A stretch of DNA of 64,000 nt from Amorphophallus konjac (GCA_022559845.1 CM040117.1:81356559-81420558), one strand, 5' to 3'; positions 38,201-47,902 are shown, numbered from the stretch's first letter. A program made the numbers and translations. Notes: generated by a model from the sequence alone, not told the origin.

Positions 38201-41200
38201 TTCTTCATGCAAGTTGTTCCTCTCTTGTAGATCTAAGTTTTATTCTTCTTGCACTTTGTCCATTTCTTCTTAGTTTGAGCTCTAGAATTAATTTTTTAAC
38301 GTGCTATTTTTCTGTCAGTTACTGTTCATCCGAACCAATAGGTCATAGTTTTTCAAGTTTTTCATTATCTTCCTTTCATTTTCTGATTCTATGGTCTTCA
38401 TCAAAGTTTTTCATCTTTCAATTCTCTACAACTTGTATGTTTTCCACTTTGTCTAATTCTATCTAGATTGTAAGTTATTTAATTTCTTCTAAACTCTATT
38501 TTTACTGAAATTCTGTTATGTTTTCAAACTTGTTATATGCAATTCCGTTCTTCTTAAGTGTTTCAAACATACCCGAAGTGGTAAGTCTTCTTCAATTCAT
38601 ATCATGGCGTCGACTTCCAAGGCGGAGCGATCTTCATCAAAGGCTCGGCGTGGAAACGACGGCATTCTTCAATTCATTGGCTAAATTTCTTGCACTTATA
38701 TCTTGTTCTTTCAAGTTGTAATTTCATTTCTGTTAATTGTAATCGCACTCCAAATACAAAATTTGCTGTTCCAAACATAAGGGTATTTTCAACTTGAGCT
38801 AAAATCAACTATTCTCTCCCCGTGGGATCGACCCGTATTCACCACTGTACTCGTATTTTCAAAATCATTCGAGTGAGTGAGTGCGGTTATAAATTTTGAA
38901 ATTTGTGTGGCACGGCATTTTTAAACGACGACTGTCGAGCGCATCAATGATCGGCACGGCCGTCCGGCCGGTATTTCAAGTTTTAGACCCCCGGCCCCCG
39001 GATTTTCTCAATTCTTCTGAAGTAAATGAGTTTTAAAATTAATAATGAACATAATTGAGTAATTCCATCAAAATAAAAACATAGTAAACACTCACCTGTG
39101 CGGGCTGTGGTGTGGTGGTGGTTGATTTCTGAGGGACCATTCCGCTCTGGGAGAGGAGGCCACTAATTGCCTGCAAGAATACTGACACTTGGCTAGAGAT
39201 CTCTTGCTGGAAATGCTGTTGCTGCCGCTGCATATCAGAAATCTGCGATCGGACCATGTCCATCATGTCGCTGGCAGAAGCGCTGGGGGCAACGGAAGGT
39301 ATAGTGAAGGCACTGCCACTGGAAGAAGTATAGCTAGAACTCGCACACGCTGATGTCACCGCGCTTGCGTCTAGGCTCTCCCCAAAACCATATAGTCGGC
39401 CTTTCTTCGGTACGCCAGCTGCTGCCACCCACTCCACCGGATCGAACTCCGGCTGCTGCGTGTCTCCCTCCCCGCACTTCTCTGTCACTGCTTTGCTATA
39501 TGTTTCCTACAAATTGAATAAAATAACTAGTCAATTTCATATGAATTACATGCCAATTTAACTCCACTGTACAAGTTACATATGTAGATAAACTTACCGC
39601 TGCTGACTTAGCTGTGTCACTCACAAAATCATTAGTCCCCTTCTTTTTGTGTGTTCTGTCGAACACCTCGAGGAACGACGGAGGTCGATTAAGCTCCACA
39701 GCCTGTTATACAATTCATAGTAAAAAAAAAGTCAAATATTGGGATAAATTGTAAGAAGATAAATTGGTATATTACTTACCATTTTTTTTTTATGAGCCGC
39801 ATATGAGATGGACCCACTCGTATGCAAATTTGAACATGGTTTTGACGTCCTGTTTGCTTTGACTTTTTCGGACTTTTCTATCCACTTGGGGTCGGCAAAA
39901 TGGTCACAAGATATCTCCCAATCCTCCTGCCTCATCCATAGAGGGCGATGCGCCTTCCTCAATTGTCGGTCTTCACTCCCCCCACTCAATTTTTTAGCGT
40001 GTGCTCGGACCTCATGTATTCTCCTCTTGTAACTTGAGAGCATAGTAGACTCCCAGGCACGACGACATCTCGCCGCGTCATGTCCACATGTGAATTGAAA
40101 AGACCGCTGTAAATCAATTGCTTTTCACACTTAGTATAAAGTTATAAATTGACTTTGGGAAATACTTGAATTAAATGACGTAATTACTTACTAAGAACAT
40201 GTTGTACAATGAATCGCGGACGGACATCGGAAAATCTCTGAAAGTGGAAGCTGCCCCGGGCACATGTGCCAACATGAGTTCGGTGGAATGATGGACAGCG
40301 CTATGGGGTTCAAATTTCATACTGCAATTGCAAATGTCAAAATATTCATATTAGACAGTTGAGGACTAATTAATGTAATATAACCTTATAGATTTACCCG
40401 GATACCCAATACGGGCGAGGTCTATGATGGGTCGTGCCTCCCTCGTGACAACTGCCGACATCGTCAAGGGGCTGACTAGTGGGGGTGGACCCTGTACAAG
40501 TGGGAGGTGGTGGGAGGGCACTGAGACCTGCAAGAATTTATTGTCATGTGGAGTGATACATATACTGTGAACATATAATTAAAATATACATACCTGCAGC
40601 GGGAGGTGGTGGGGGTGGCGTATGCACAACAGGTGGGAGGGCACTGAGACCTGCAAGAATTTATTGTCATGTGGAGTGATACATATACTGCGAACATATA
40701 ATTAAAATATACATACCTGCAGCGGGAGGTGGTGGGGGTGGCGTATGCACAACAGGTGGGAGGGTACTGAGACCTGCAAGAATTTATTGTCATGTGGAGT
40801 GATACATATAATGCGAACATATAATTAAAATATACATACCTGCAGCGGGAGGTGGTGGGGGTGGCGTATGCACAACAGGTGGGAGGGCATTGAGACCTGC
40901 AAGAATTTATTGTCATGTGGAGTGATACATATACTGCGAATATATAATTAAAATATACATACCTGCAGCGGGAGGTGGTGGGGGTGGCGTATGCACAACA
41001 GGTGGGAGGGCACTGAGACCTGCAAGAATTTATTGTCATGTGGAGTGATACATATACTGCGAACATATAATTAAAATATATATACCTGCAGCGGGAGGTG
41101 GTTGGGGTGGCGTATGCACAACAGGTGGGAGGGCACTGAGACCTGCAAGAATTTATTGTCATGTGGAGTGATACATATACTGCGAACATATAATTAAAAT

Positions 41201-41761
41201 ATACATACCTGCAGCGGGAGGTGGTGGGGGTGGCCTATGCACAACAGGTGGGAGGCCACTGAGACCTGCAAGAATTTATTGTCATAAGTAGAACAAATAT
41301 TGAAGAATTTAAATTAAAATATACATACATGATCCTCGAGTCTTTTTGCCACTGAGACCTGCAAGAATTTATTGTCATGTGGAGTGATACAAATATTGCG
41401 AACATATAATTAAAATATACATACCTGCAGCGGGAGGTGGTGGGAGTGGCGTATGTACAACAGGTGGGAGGCCACTGAGACCTGCAAGAACTTATTTTCA
41501 TAAGTTGAACAAATGTTCAAGAATTTAAATTAAAAATATACATACCTGTAGTGGGAGGTGGTGGCGTATGTACAAGTGGTGGTGAGCCGACACTTGCACC
41601 TATAAATAAATTCTTTTAAGTTTGTCAATAATTAAAATATTTATATAGCTAACTTATTGATCAAATATACCTGTGTCTGAAGAAGATGGTAGCGAGGAGG
41701 TAGTAGTGCCCCTCTCACTACTAGATCTCCTCCCACCCCTAGTACGACCTCCTCGCACCAT
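23264..41761 (-). CDS. TNP1-like (Transposase_24) gene of CACTA, 16 exons
   Basis: Sixteen exons join into an uninterrupted 589-codon frame: 41,761-41,671; 41,599-41,546; 41,481-41,425; 41,358-41,329; six 57-nt exons at 41,265, 41,142, 41,019, 40,896, 40,773 and 40,650 (5' ends); 40,527-40,398; 40,321-40,192; 40,106-39,780; 39,702-39,598; 39,506-39,096; 23,356-23,264. All introns have GT/AG ends. The N-terminus is Arg/Gly/Ser-rich, then a proline-rich repeat (about GLSALPPVVHTPPPPPPAA each), then a domain with RDSLYNMFL, WESTMLSSYKRR and RPPSFLEVFDRTHKKKGT that I recognise as Transposase_24 (Ptta/En/Spm), a Gln-rich coiled segment (MVRSQISDMQRQQQHFQQ) and an acidic end (DDMDDEDIDDVPDIS). TNP1/TNPA-type proteins bind subterminal repeats. 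The last intron is 15,739 bp because of nested DNA. Exon limits are predictions. Confidence 0.78.
23490..27214 (-). repeat. 179-bp satellite array in a CACTA intron
   Basis: About 20.8 head-to-tail monomers repeat with a period of exactly 179 bp (GACCCCCGG recurs at 23,672, 23,851, 24,030 and 24,209). Two variants alternate: type A has CCTGGTAG, CCGGGCATCC and CCGGTCGCG; type B has CCTGATAG, CCGGACATCC and CCGGTAGTG. From about monomer 5 the order is mostly AB with some AAB. The array is interrupted at 27,214 by the Athila-like element and its last bases reappear at 38,947-39,000. It lies within the last intron of the TNP1-like gene. Confidence 0.95.
27215..29260 (+). repeat. 5' LTR of the Athila-like element
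   Basis: It matches 36,855-38,946 almost perfectly at 27,215-27,640 and from about 28,140 to its end, but the GC-rich block and TATA region between differ strongly. It contains no real gene; open frames here recur in the other LTR. Confidence 0.92.
28065..28072 (+). promoter_or_regulatory. TATA box of the Athila-like 5' LTR
   Basis: CCCTATATAAAGGG lies in the U3 part, well before the conserved downstream half of the LTR. The 3' LTR has CCCTATATAAGGG at the same place. Confidence 0.7.
29268..29285 (+). other. Primer-binding site for tRNA-Asp
   Basis: TGGCGCCGTTACCGGGGA, 7 bp after the LTR end, is the typical Athila/Tat primer site. Confidence 0.88.
29286..30300 (+). other. Leader between primer site and gag
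   Basis: About 1 kb of A/T-rich sequence without a convincing frame. It ends in an A-run near 30,290-30,304. Confidence 0.5.
30429..32564 (+). CDS. Athila-type gag with long acidic tail
   Basis: A 711-codon open frame. Residues 1-180 are a retrotransposon gag core: FYGNLNENPYRHLDDFLEVC, LFPFSLKDKAKYWLRSF, WEDLQLEFLKKFYP, ESWERLKDLISQCPHHGLP. A possible degenerate zinc finger follows (CEFCASLTHHVSEC, near residues 197-210). The remaining 450 residues are acidic and low in complexity, with repeated units of the type LENFTF/LEKFTFHLPTPF (near residues 430-530). The frame is open upstream of 30,429 without a clear ATG; an ATG at 30,320 is in another frame, so the true N-terminus may be damaged. 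No protease motif follows. The final part near 32,520-32,560 adjoins what is normally the end of pol, so a large deletion is likely. Confidence 0.7.
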   Translation: MLPSFYGNLNENPYRHLDDFLEVCSLIKIQNFNDDALKLILFPFSLKDKAKYWLRSFRKIIRTWEDLQLEFLKKFYPIGQTNMIRRAITGFTQRPGEQIHESWERLKDLISQCPHHGLPKWQIIFAFYEGLSDYDRQMVDIYCGGAFLSKSEDEAYDLFEILSENSINRASISSHQQLVGHVKQAKNPTHTFTEVCEFCASLTHHVSECPTIAQLPLDIQDQVQNVLGFSQLKPVISWSNHTNLPWMDPTIQTHLPTLSPQAAHERPMCAPPPPNSSHPDFGINIDTRGDSLGHYFESEFLYSQSTHQPSPSTLRQPPQYVNDDDDDSLLPVILTQDITIESEGECTRDTMMKEGKEEGGSFKDNDNPFTPFSECFEIENINGPNNSIEEKNQKEDYVESNNIVDLMEHNSEYPPSLEEHDEGAFLEKFTFHLPTPFMENLSDNSQLSEECDEEPVLENFTFDMISDERAELESFTFPLSTPLVGNMVDNSQLIDECDEGVLLENFQFDLTPEAYPIKSKSVDELDTGLVLPSTLIPLPVEPLQFEILGPEEDVPTTFIFNLPSSQEDKLINALRIHEAITERKMAKDDNFIPKLPGPEQVTMEEVIPKELVRKDDTGEGDQEIDMVQGFYFDLDKLDINHFWIPTAKNWLTHKVNAKIHNVRVLPLSSPSPYMVTLVFQWHKGWNLKEDKITWWLILNATRWLMSYMVSG
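32585..32602 (+). other. Short hairpin after the gag frame
   Basis: CTTAGG and CCTAAG pair around the 6-base loop AGGCAA. A very similar motif commonly follows pol in Athila and Tat elements, which marks this as the old pol end. Confidence 0.5.
32789..35318 (-). pseudogene. Antisense plant-mobile-domain gene, multi-exon, decayed
   Basis: A TATA box (35,362-35,355) precedes the ATG at 35,318. Exon 1 (35,318-35,124) is Ser/Arg/Glu-rich; an intron with GTAAGT and GTGCAG ends follows, and exon 2 starts at 35,041 in phase. Exon 2 encodes GFGPFLRIEPLKIDLALIQ, ERWDPVSRAFLMPWGHMVPS and LEDVVRITGLKVDGEAV, which I recognise as a plant mobile domain (PMD), the aminotransferase-like domain of MAIN/MAIL1 and of transposons. 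The frame is lost near 34,640 and again near 34,440, within the second half of the domain (YAWGAAVLAHLF reads in another frame). Further exon-like pieces lie at about 34,293-34,100, 33,784-33,650, 33,400-33,240 and 33,170-32,789; the last is a Glu/Arg-rich coiled coil. Function unknown. Confidence 0.72.
35355..35362 (-). promoter_or_regulatory. TATA box of the antisense gene
   Basis: On the minus strand CTATAAATACC lies about 37 bp upstream of the ATG at 35,318 (100 bp upstream of the next in-frame ATG at 35,255). This supports transcription of the antisense gene from inside the element. Confidence 0.65.
35363..36841 (+). other. 3' noncoding region of the Athila-like element
   Basis: I see no gene here. 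It holds a box near 35,843-35,872 (GAGGACAATGTC, then TTTAAGTTGGGGGGT) that resembles conserved 3' sequences of Athila elements, and a direct repeat of about 40 bp (GGGCCTACTTCACCTAAGAC and following) at about 36,297 and 36,366, spaced 69 bp apart. Confidence 0.5.
36842..36854 (+). other. Polypurine tract of the Athila-like element
   Basis: AAGTTGGGGGGTG abuts the 3' LTR start at 36,855. Confidence 0.7.
36855..38946 (+). repeat. 3' LTR of the Athila-like element
   Basis: It is 2,092 bp long, ends GCGCATCA, and is followed by the target duplication atgat and the rest of the interrupted satellite monomer. Its TATA box is at 37,737-37,744. Confidence 0.92.
38947..39000 (-). repeat. Right-hand remainder of the 179-bp satellite
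   Basis: After the Athila-like element the monomer continues with ATGATCGGCACGGCCGTCCG and then one more GACCCCCGG before unique sequence. It completes the array to about 21 monomers and sits about 95 bp from the splice donor at 39,095. Confidence 0.9.
40398..41599 (-). repeat. Tandem exon-intron repeat of the TNP1-like gene
   Basis: A 123-bp unit repeats head to tail (exon starts at 40,527, 40,650, 40,773, 40,896, 41,019, 41,142 and 41,265), with diverged units to 41,599. Each unit is a 57-nt exon (19 codons, phase 1 at both ends) plus a 66-nt intron with GTATGT or similar at the start and TTGCAG at the end. Because the exon is symmetric, units can be added or skipped without changing the frame. 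Confidence 0.85.
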
Positions 41762-41886
41762 TTCCTTATGAATAACAAAACAATTAATACATATTAATCC
41801 ACAATTATATAAGGCTAGACAAATGTTATTTAAAATTATGCTTAAAAGTAAGAATCTTCTTACTAAATTATCAAAACATGCCTCCC

Positions 41887-44800
41887 TCATGTTGATATAT
41901 CTAGCTCAACTTCATCATCTTCGTCATCCATAGTAGTCTCATGAGATTCAAAATCTTCATCTTCATCTGATTCTTCCTCCCCTCTAACATCAACATTTAG
42001 CTCCGTCGGATCGACTTCTTCCACGCCATCTCGCGTACGTAATGACAGTGGCTCATCAGATTCGTCCATATTAAACCTAGAGGAACCGACAACGCCAACT
42101 TCGTCTGATTGATAATATTCAGCACGAGCAACCTCTGAGACATCTCCACTCATAGTTAACTCATAAGTGGGAAAGAGTTTTGAATTAACCCTGCAAACTG
42201 CCCACCAATCTCTATTCTTGGATGATGGATAGCTTGAATAGTACACTTGCTAGGCTTGTGCGGCTAAAATGAACGGTTCATAGGTCTTAAGTTTAAACCT
42301 ATGCTTGACATTGACAATCCCATAATTTGTGTCATGTAGAACAGAATTAGGATCAAACCATTGACACTTAAATATGTATACATGATTGTCTTGTCCCAAA
42401 TACTTAAGTTCTAAGACTTCTTCAAGAATACCATAGTAGTCCAATTCCATTTCATTGTATAAACTTCCCTTCACACATACGCCGCTGTTCATCGTAGACT
42501 TATTTCGCCCATAATCCCTTGTATGAAATTTGTATCCATTCACAATATATCCCGGATAGGCACGTGTCTGGTTCGAGGGGCCATAACTTATCTGTTGTAC
42601 TCTTTCATCAGTAATGAGACCTTGTTCAACCTATATTCAAATTAGAGTAGTTAAAATAATAACAATTACCTCAACATACGTAAATACAAACATATATATT
42701 CAGAGTTCACACTAACTCGGTTTCTTAGCCATTTGGAAAAAAACTTCTCGCGTTCTTTTTCAATCTCCACATCCTGGATATTTGGATATTTTTCAGCTAA
42801 TTCTGAATCAAATTGTCTGCAATATAAATGTAGCACCCCGTAAAAAAAATGATTAAAAAAATTTGATAAAGCCAATGTATAGACTTTGTGAAGTCAATGT
42901 TGTATAGACTTTGAGGAAGCCAATGTATAGACTTTGAGGAAGTCAATGTATAGACTTTGAGGAAGCCAATGTATAGACTTTGAGGATGTATAGACATTGA
43001 GGAAGCCAATGTATAGACTTTGAGGATGTATAGACTTTGAGGAAGCCAATGTATAGACTTTGTGAAGTCAATGTTGTATAGACTTTGAGGAAGCCAATGT
43101 ATAGACTTTGTGAAACCAATGTATAGACTTTGAGGAAGCCAATGTATAGACTTTGAGGAAGTGAATGTATAGACTTTGAGGAAGTCAATGTATAGACTTT
43201 GAGGAAGCCAATGTATAGACTTTGAGGATGTATAGACTTTGAGGAAGCCAATGTATAGACTTTGAGGAAGCCAATGTATAGACTTTGAGGATGTATAGAC
43301 TTTGAGGAAGCCAATGTATAGACTTTGTGAAGTCAATATTGTATAGACTTTGAGGAAGCCAATGTATAGACTTTGAGGAAGTGAATGTATAGACTTTGAG
43401 GAAGCCAATGTATAGACATTGAGGAAGTGAATGTATAGACTCTGAGGAAGCCAATGTATAGACTTTGAGGATGTATAGACTTTGAGGAAGCCAATGTATA
43501 GACTTTGAGGAAGCCAATGTATAGACTTTATGAAGTCAATGTTGTATAGACTTTGAGGATGTATAGACTTATGGAGTTACTGGAAATGTGAATTAAGATC
43601 TTACTCAACATAAGGTTCAATCTCGAGGCAATTCAAAAGAATATATATCTCAGCGGCGTGCAACTCTCTATCTTCGAGCGTGCGAGTCAAGCAACGTCCG
43701 AACGCACGTCCATGATGTTTAAATATGGAGAGCCGATCGGACGAGACCTCCACTCCCCCATCATCATTACGTGGAGGTCGAGTACGACGAGTTTGAATCT
43801 CTGGCTCAAAGTACATAGAACAGAAGTTCGAAATTTCTTCAAGAATGTATGCCTCAGCAATCGAACCCTCCACCTGTGCCTTGTTGCGAACTTTCATTTT
43901 TAATTCATGCATGCACCTACAACAACAAGTCAGATGGCAACAATATGTAGCGGCTATGGACGACTTATAAGTTAACAAAAATTGTCACATACCTCTCAAA
44001 TGGATACATCCATCGAAATTGTACTGGACCTCCGACGATAGCCTCATATGGCAAATGAACGACCAGGTGCTCCATCGAATCAAAGAATGCCGGAGGAAAT
44101 ATCTTCTCTAGCTTGCAAATGGTTGTGACAACTTCTTGTTCGATAGTTTGTACATCCCGAAGTCTGAGTTCAGATGCACATAAAATCTTGAAAAATTGAC
44201 TCATCTCAGCTAGTGCTCCCCATATCTGCTTTGGCAACAAATCACGAAATGCAATGGGCAGTAGCCTCTCCATGAACACATGACAGTCGTGACTTTTCAT
44301 ACCATATATTTTCCCCTCATTAACATTCACACAACGGGCTATGTTGGATGCATATCCATCTGGGAATCTCAGTTGTTTCAACCACTGGCATACTTCCTTG
44401 ATCTGTGTATTATGAAGCACATAAGTTGCTTTAGGCTGCACAGTTTTGCCATTGACACTTTGTAGTTCCAGTTCTGGACGTCTACAAAGCATCTTTAAAT
44501 CCATACGTGCTTTGGCGTTGTCCTTTGTTTTCCCTTTAACATTCATGATCGTATTGAACACATTATCAAAAAAATTCTTCTCGGTATGCATGACATCCAG
44601 ATTGTGTCGTACAAGAAGAGTTGACCAATAAGGTAATTCCCAAAAAATGCTTTTCTTGACCCAGTTGTGATCCTTTCCAAAATTAGGGAGTTGCCGTGTG
44701 CTACCAGACAATTGAACTACATCTGGTAAATTGTGCACCCGTGACGCCATATGTAGACCCGACACCCGTTGCAAGTCAGCTTCATCCATTTCAACAGTAT

Positions 44801-46226
44801 TTTTTTTAAACGAGTCTTTTTGCCTTCGAAAAGGATGGTCACTTGGTAGCAACCGCCGATGGCAATCAAACCAGCAGCTTTTCCCCCCATGTTTCAATAC
44901 AAATGATTTGGTATCTTCCATACAGTAAGGACATGCTAGCCTCCCATGTGTGCTCCAACCAGATAGCATTCCATATGCAGGGAAGTCACTTATTGTCCAC
45001 ATCAGTGCAGCCTTCATAATAAAATTTTTCTTCCTATATGCATCATAAGTAACAACTCCATCAGTCCATACAAATTTGAGCTCATCAATCAACGGCCTGA
45101 GATATATGTCCAAATTTTTTCCGGGACTTTTTGGACCAGGAATTACTAGGGACAAAAACAGATTTTCTCGCTTCATGCACATGTGCGGCGGAAGGTTGTA
45201 CGGTGTCATGAACACTGGCCAACAAGAATAAGCTGCCACTGAACCACCGAATGGATTAAAGCCATCTGTGCATAAACCCAATCGAACATTACGTGACTCC
45301 CTTGAAAAGGCAAGATGAGTACGACTAAAGTGAGTCCAAGCTTCACCATCGGCAGGATGACTGATTATATCATCGGCACGACGTACTCTTTCGGTGTGCC
45401 ATGTCATATGCCGAGCCGTCTTTGAGGACATATACAGTCGCTGCAGCCTAGGCACAAGAGGGAAGTATCGCAACGCCTTGTAAGGTACATCTTTTGCCTT
45501 TGAATTGACCCCCCCCTTAGGTTTGAATCTGTCATGGCCACAAATGGAACATGATATCTTATCTGCATCATCTTTGTAATATAACATACAATGATTCGGA
45601 CATGCATCTATTTTCACATATCCAAGTCCTAAGTCATTGACCATCTTTTTTGCACGGTAAAAAGTTTCTGGCAACTTCTCGTCTCGAGGCAACATACTCT
45701 TGATCAAGAGGAGGAGACGGTCAAAACAAGTCTCACTGATGTGAAATTCAGATTTCAAGTTCAACAACTGTGACACTGCAGACAATCGAGTGTGATTTTC
45801 ACAACCATCCCACAGCGGCTCATCAGCATCCCTAAGTAGTTCATAAAATCTTCCGGCTGTCTTATTCGGCGCTTCATCGTGAATATTAAAACTAGGACCA
45901 GCAGCATCTACAACCATATCCACGTACCCACTTGTGCCTGCAATATTGTCGGGCTCATACCTCAAGAATTGCTCACCATGACACGTCCAATTCGTATAAC
46001 CATCCACGAACCCTTTCGTGTACAAATGATGTTGCACATCCCATGTTGAACACCACCTCAAGTTTCTACAACTTGAACAAGGGCATCGAATGTGACCGTC
46101 GCAATCTATTGCTGCATTTGGATTCCCCAATGCAAATTGAATGAAACTCTCAACCCCAAGCTTAAAGTCATCTGACACCACCCGGTCAACTATTCTACGA
46201 TACATCCATGAACGATCTGTCGACAT
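41887..46226 (-). pseudogene. TNP2 transposase of CACTA, one internal stop
   Basis: Four exons join in frame: 46,226-43,993; 43,916-43,605; 42,816-42,717; 42,630-41,887 (1,130 codons with the stop). The start follows a splice acceptor (AG at 46,233-46,232), so an intron in the 5' leader is likely. Domains in order are a Transpos_assoc-like N-terminus (CPCSSCRNLRW), the TNP2 core (LCTDGFNPFG, WSTHGRLACPYCMEDTKS, LLVRHNLDVMHTEKNFFDN), a DUF4218-type domain (FERC, then AEAYILEEISNFC) and a DUF4216-type domain (GYKFHTRDYGRN, VYIFKCQWFDP) with an acidic tail. TNP2 catalyses cutting of CACTA ends. TAG at 42,250-42,252 truncates the protein in DUF4216, where a Gln codon is expected; everything else is open. 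Confidence 0.85.
42866..43575 (-). repeat. Minisatellite in a TNP2 intron
   Basis: Units of about 23 bp (GTATAGACTTTGAGGAAGCC and three more bases) mix with shorter 17-bp units across about 710 bp. The array fills most of the intron between exon 2 (ends 43,605) and exon 3 (starts 42,816). Long open frames here are products of the repeat, not genes. Confidence 0.88.
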
Positions 46227-46233
46227 TTTGCCT

Positions 46234-47626
46234 GCACCCAATAAATGACAATACACATCCTAACTTTCAAATCATTACTCATAATATTACACCCGACCCT
46301 TTCCTCACATCGTTCATCATAGACCATTTGCAGTTGGAAGAGGAATATTGATTAGATTATCACTTTTTAACCCATCCATGAAGGTTTGATCGCACAATCA
46401 CTTACCATATGTGCTGCACGATTTGCTAAAAATTTCGGCATCATCTCCCCACACTTCTCCGATATACCATATATATTTATTGATTTTGAAATTTTCTTAA
46501 ACACTTACAAGTAAGTGGTTAAGAAAACACTCAAAATCAATAATGGTATATCAGAGAAGAGTGAGGAGACACAACCGAAATTCTCAACAAACCATACAAA
46601 CACATATAGTAAATGACTGCCTAAGTGCGATCAAACATTCACAGACTGTCCAAACGGGACAATTCAAGACTTTGAGGTAGATATATATATTCTCATAAAC
46701 AAATGAGAACATACACATCAAACCCAAAGTCTTGAACGGGAAGGCACATTGACACGGTTTTAACGCGCTCTCCTGAGGTGCGTGTAATGTTAGGTCGCAC
46801 CCACGCACCTCAGCTCACAGGGAATACCCCATGCATTTATATAACATAAAATTAAATAACAACGCAATTATCATTATGGACATATCAAATTAAATAACAC
46901 CCAAATTACAAAATTTTTCAAATGAAGAACATCGAAGCTAAACAATCTACATTTTTTAGTCAAATTAACATCAAATTTCTATTAAAATCAGATTTAAAAA
47001 TATATTTACATGCAATAAAAATCCACAAAGTTTTAAAAATCCACAAACTTATGCTGTCCAAATGCTTAGATTGAGTCAACCACTCACCTTCTCTTACATA
47101 GCAAGCTGTCAGCTGCCACTTGGGCTCTGCTTAAGCCCTGCATTCATATTGATCCCCCTCATGATGGCTGCCAATGCCATCTTATTGGAGCCCCCCTCCC
47201 CAGTCTCTTCCCACTGACCCCCACCACACGCCGGAGTGGCTCCGGTGATATTGCACCCCCACCCCCACCCCCACCCTTCGACCAAAAGTCATCCCAACCC
47301 CTCCCTACCCCCTTTCTCCCTCTAGCAATATTCGGGTGAGCTCGCGGCCCCACACCCTCCCAACCAGCAGTCCCCACCCCGGACCCCTTGTAGCACCTCT
47401 CCCTTAACCCCCCACTCCCAGAGTAGCCCCCCTAGATCCGCCTGAACTCTCCTCCCCCGGACCCCCCACCCTCCCAGAGATGAGCCCCTACCCCAGACCC
47501 TCTGTTGGATCCCCCCTCTCTGAACCACCCCACTCCTAGAGCAGCCCCCCCTCGGACCTACCGCAATCGAACCCTCCTCCCCTAGACTCCCCCCCACTGG
47601 AACTTCGCACCCTCCCAGCCAGTAGC
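46234..47626 (-). other. CACTA 5' leader, downstream half
   Basis: No gene is seen. 46,260-47,090 is A/T-rich. 47,140-47,626 is strongly C-rich on the plus strand, with recurring CACCCTCCCA and CCCCGGACCC blocks, hence G-rich on the transcribed strand. A short inverted repeat surrounds 46,470-46,560 (a TATTGATTTTGA block and its reverse). Confidence 0.55.
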
Positions 47627-47899
47627 TGTTACGAATCTTACTCCATTTAGGCTTTCTATTTTATTTAACCTCTCTGTTTCCTTCTCTAATTAGAACTCTT
47701 CTCTGATTAGGACTCATTTCTATTTTCTGTTTGTGAGGCTGTAGCCTATTTATGTTTGTAGCCTGCGGGCCTCTAAAATTATGAATGGAATGTCATTTTG
47801 CTTCTGGCCATTGGAGGTTGATCCCCTCGAAGAGATCAAACGTTCTTCTCCCCCTTTGGGTTCCCTGTTCTTGATCGATAGAACTCTCGGGTTCTATCA
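47627..47899 (+). repeat. 5' LTR of the Reina-like element
   Basis: 273 bp; I see no difference from 52,467-52,739. Confidence 0.95.
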
Positions 47900-47902
47900 A
47901 CT

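Larger units (their letters stand above)
27215..38946 (+). mobile_element. Athila-like Ty3/gypsy element without pol
   Basis: LTRs of 2,046 and 2,092 bp (TGATAAGTGTG...GCGCATCA) are flanked by the 5-bp target duplication atgat at 27,210-27,214 and 38,947-38,951. A tRNA-Asp primer site follows the 5' LTR. The 7.6-kb interior holds gag, no protease, reverse transcriptase or integrase, and an antisense intron-containing gene with a plant mobile domain. Features around 32,560-32,640 and 35,840-35,870 (a short hairpin after the frame, and a GGACAATG...TTAAGTTGGGGGGT box) are usual in Athila-type 3' regions. It inserted into the satellite array. Confidence 0.85.

Noticed and set aside
40476..41189. 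237-codon minus-strand frame of a 41-residue repeat
   Set aside because: The 123-bp unit is a multiple of three, so one frame reads through exon and intron alike. The splice sites and the joined exon frame explain the sequence better.
42797..43517. Overlapping minus-strand frames rich in SIHWLPQSLY
   Set aside because: They are translations of the intronic minisatellite in several phases, with no domain.
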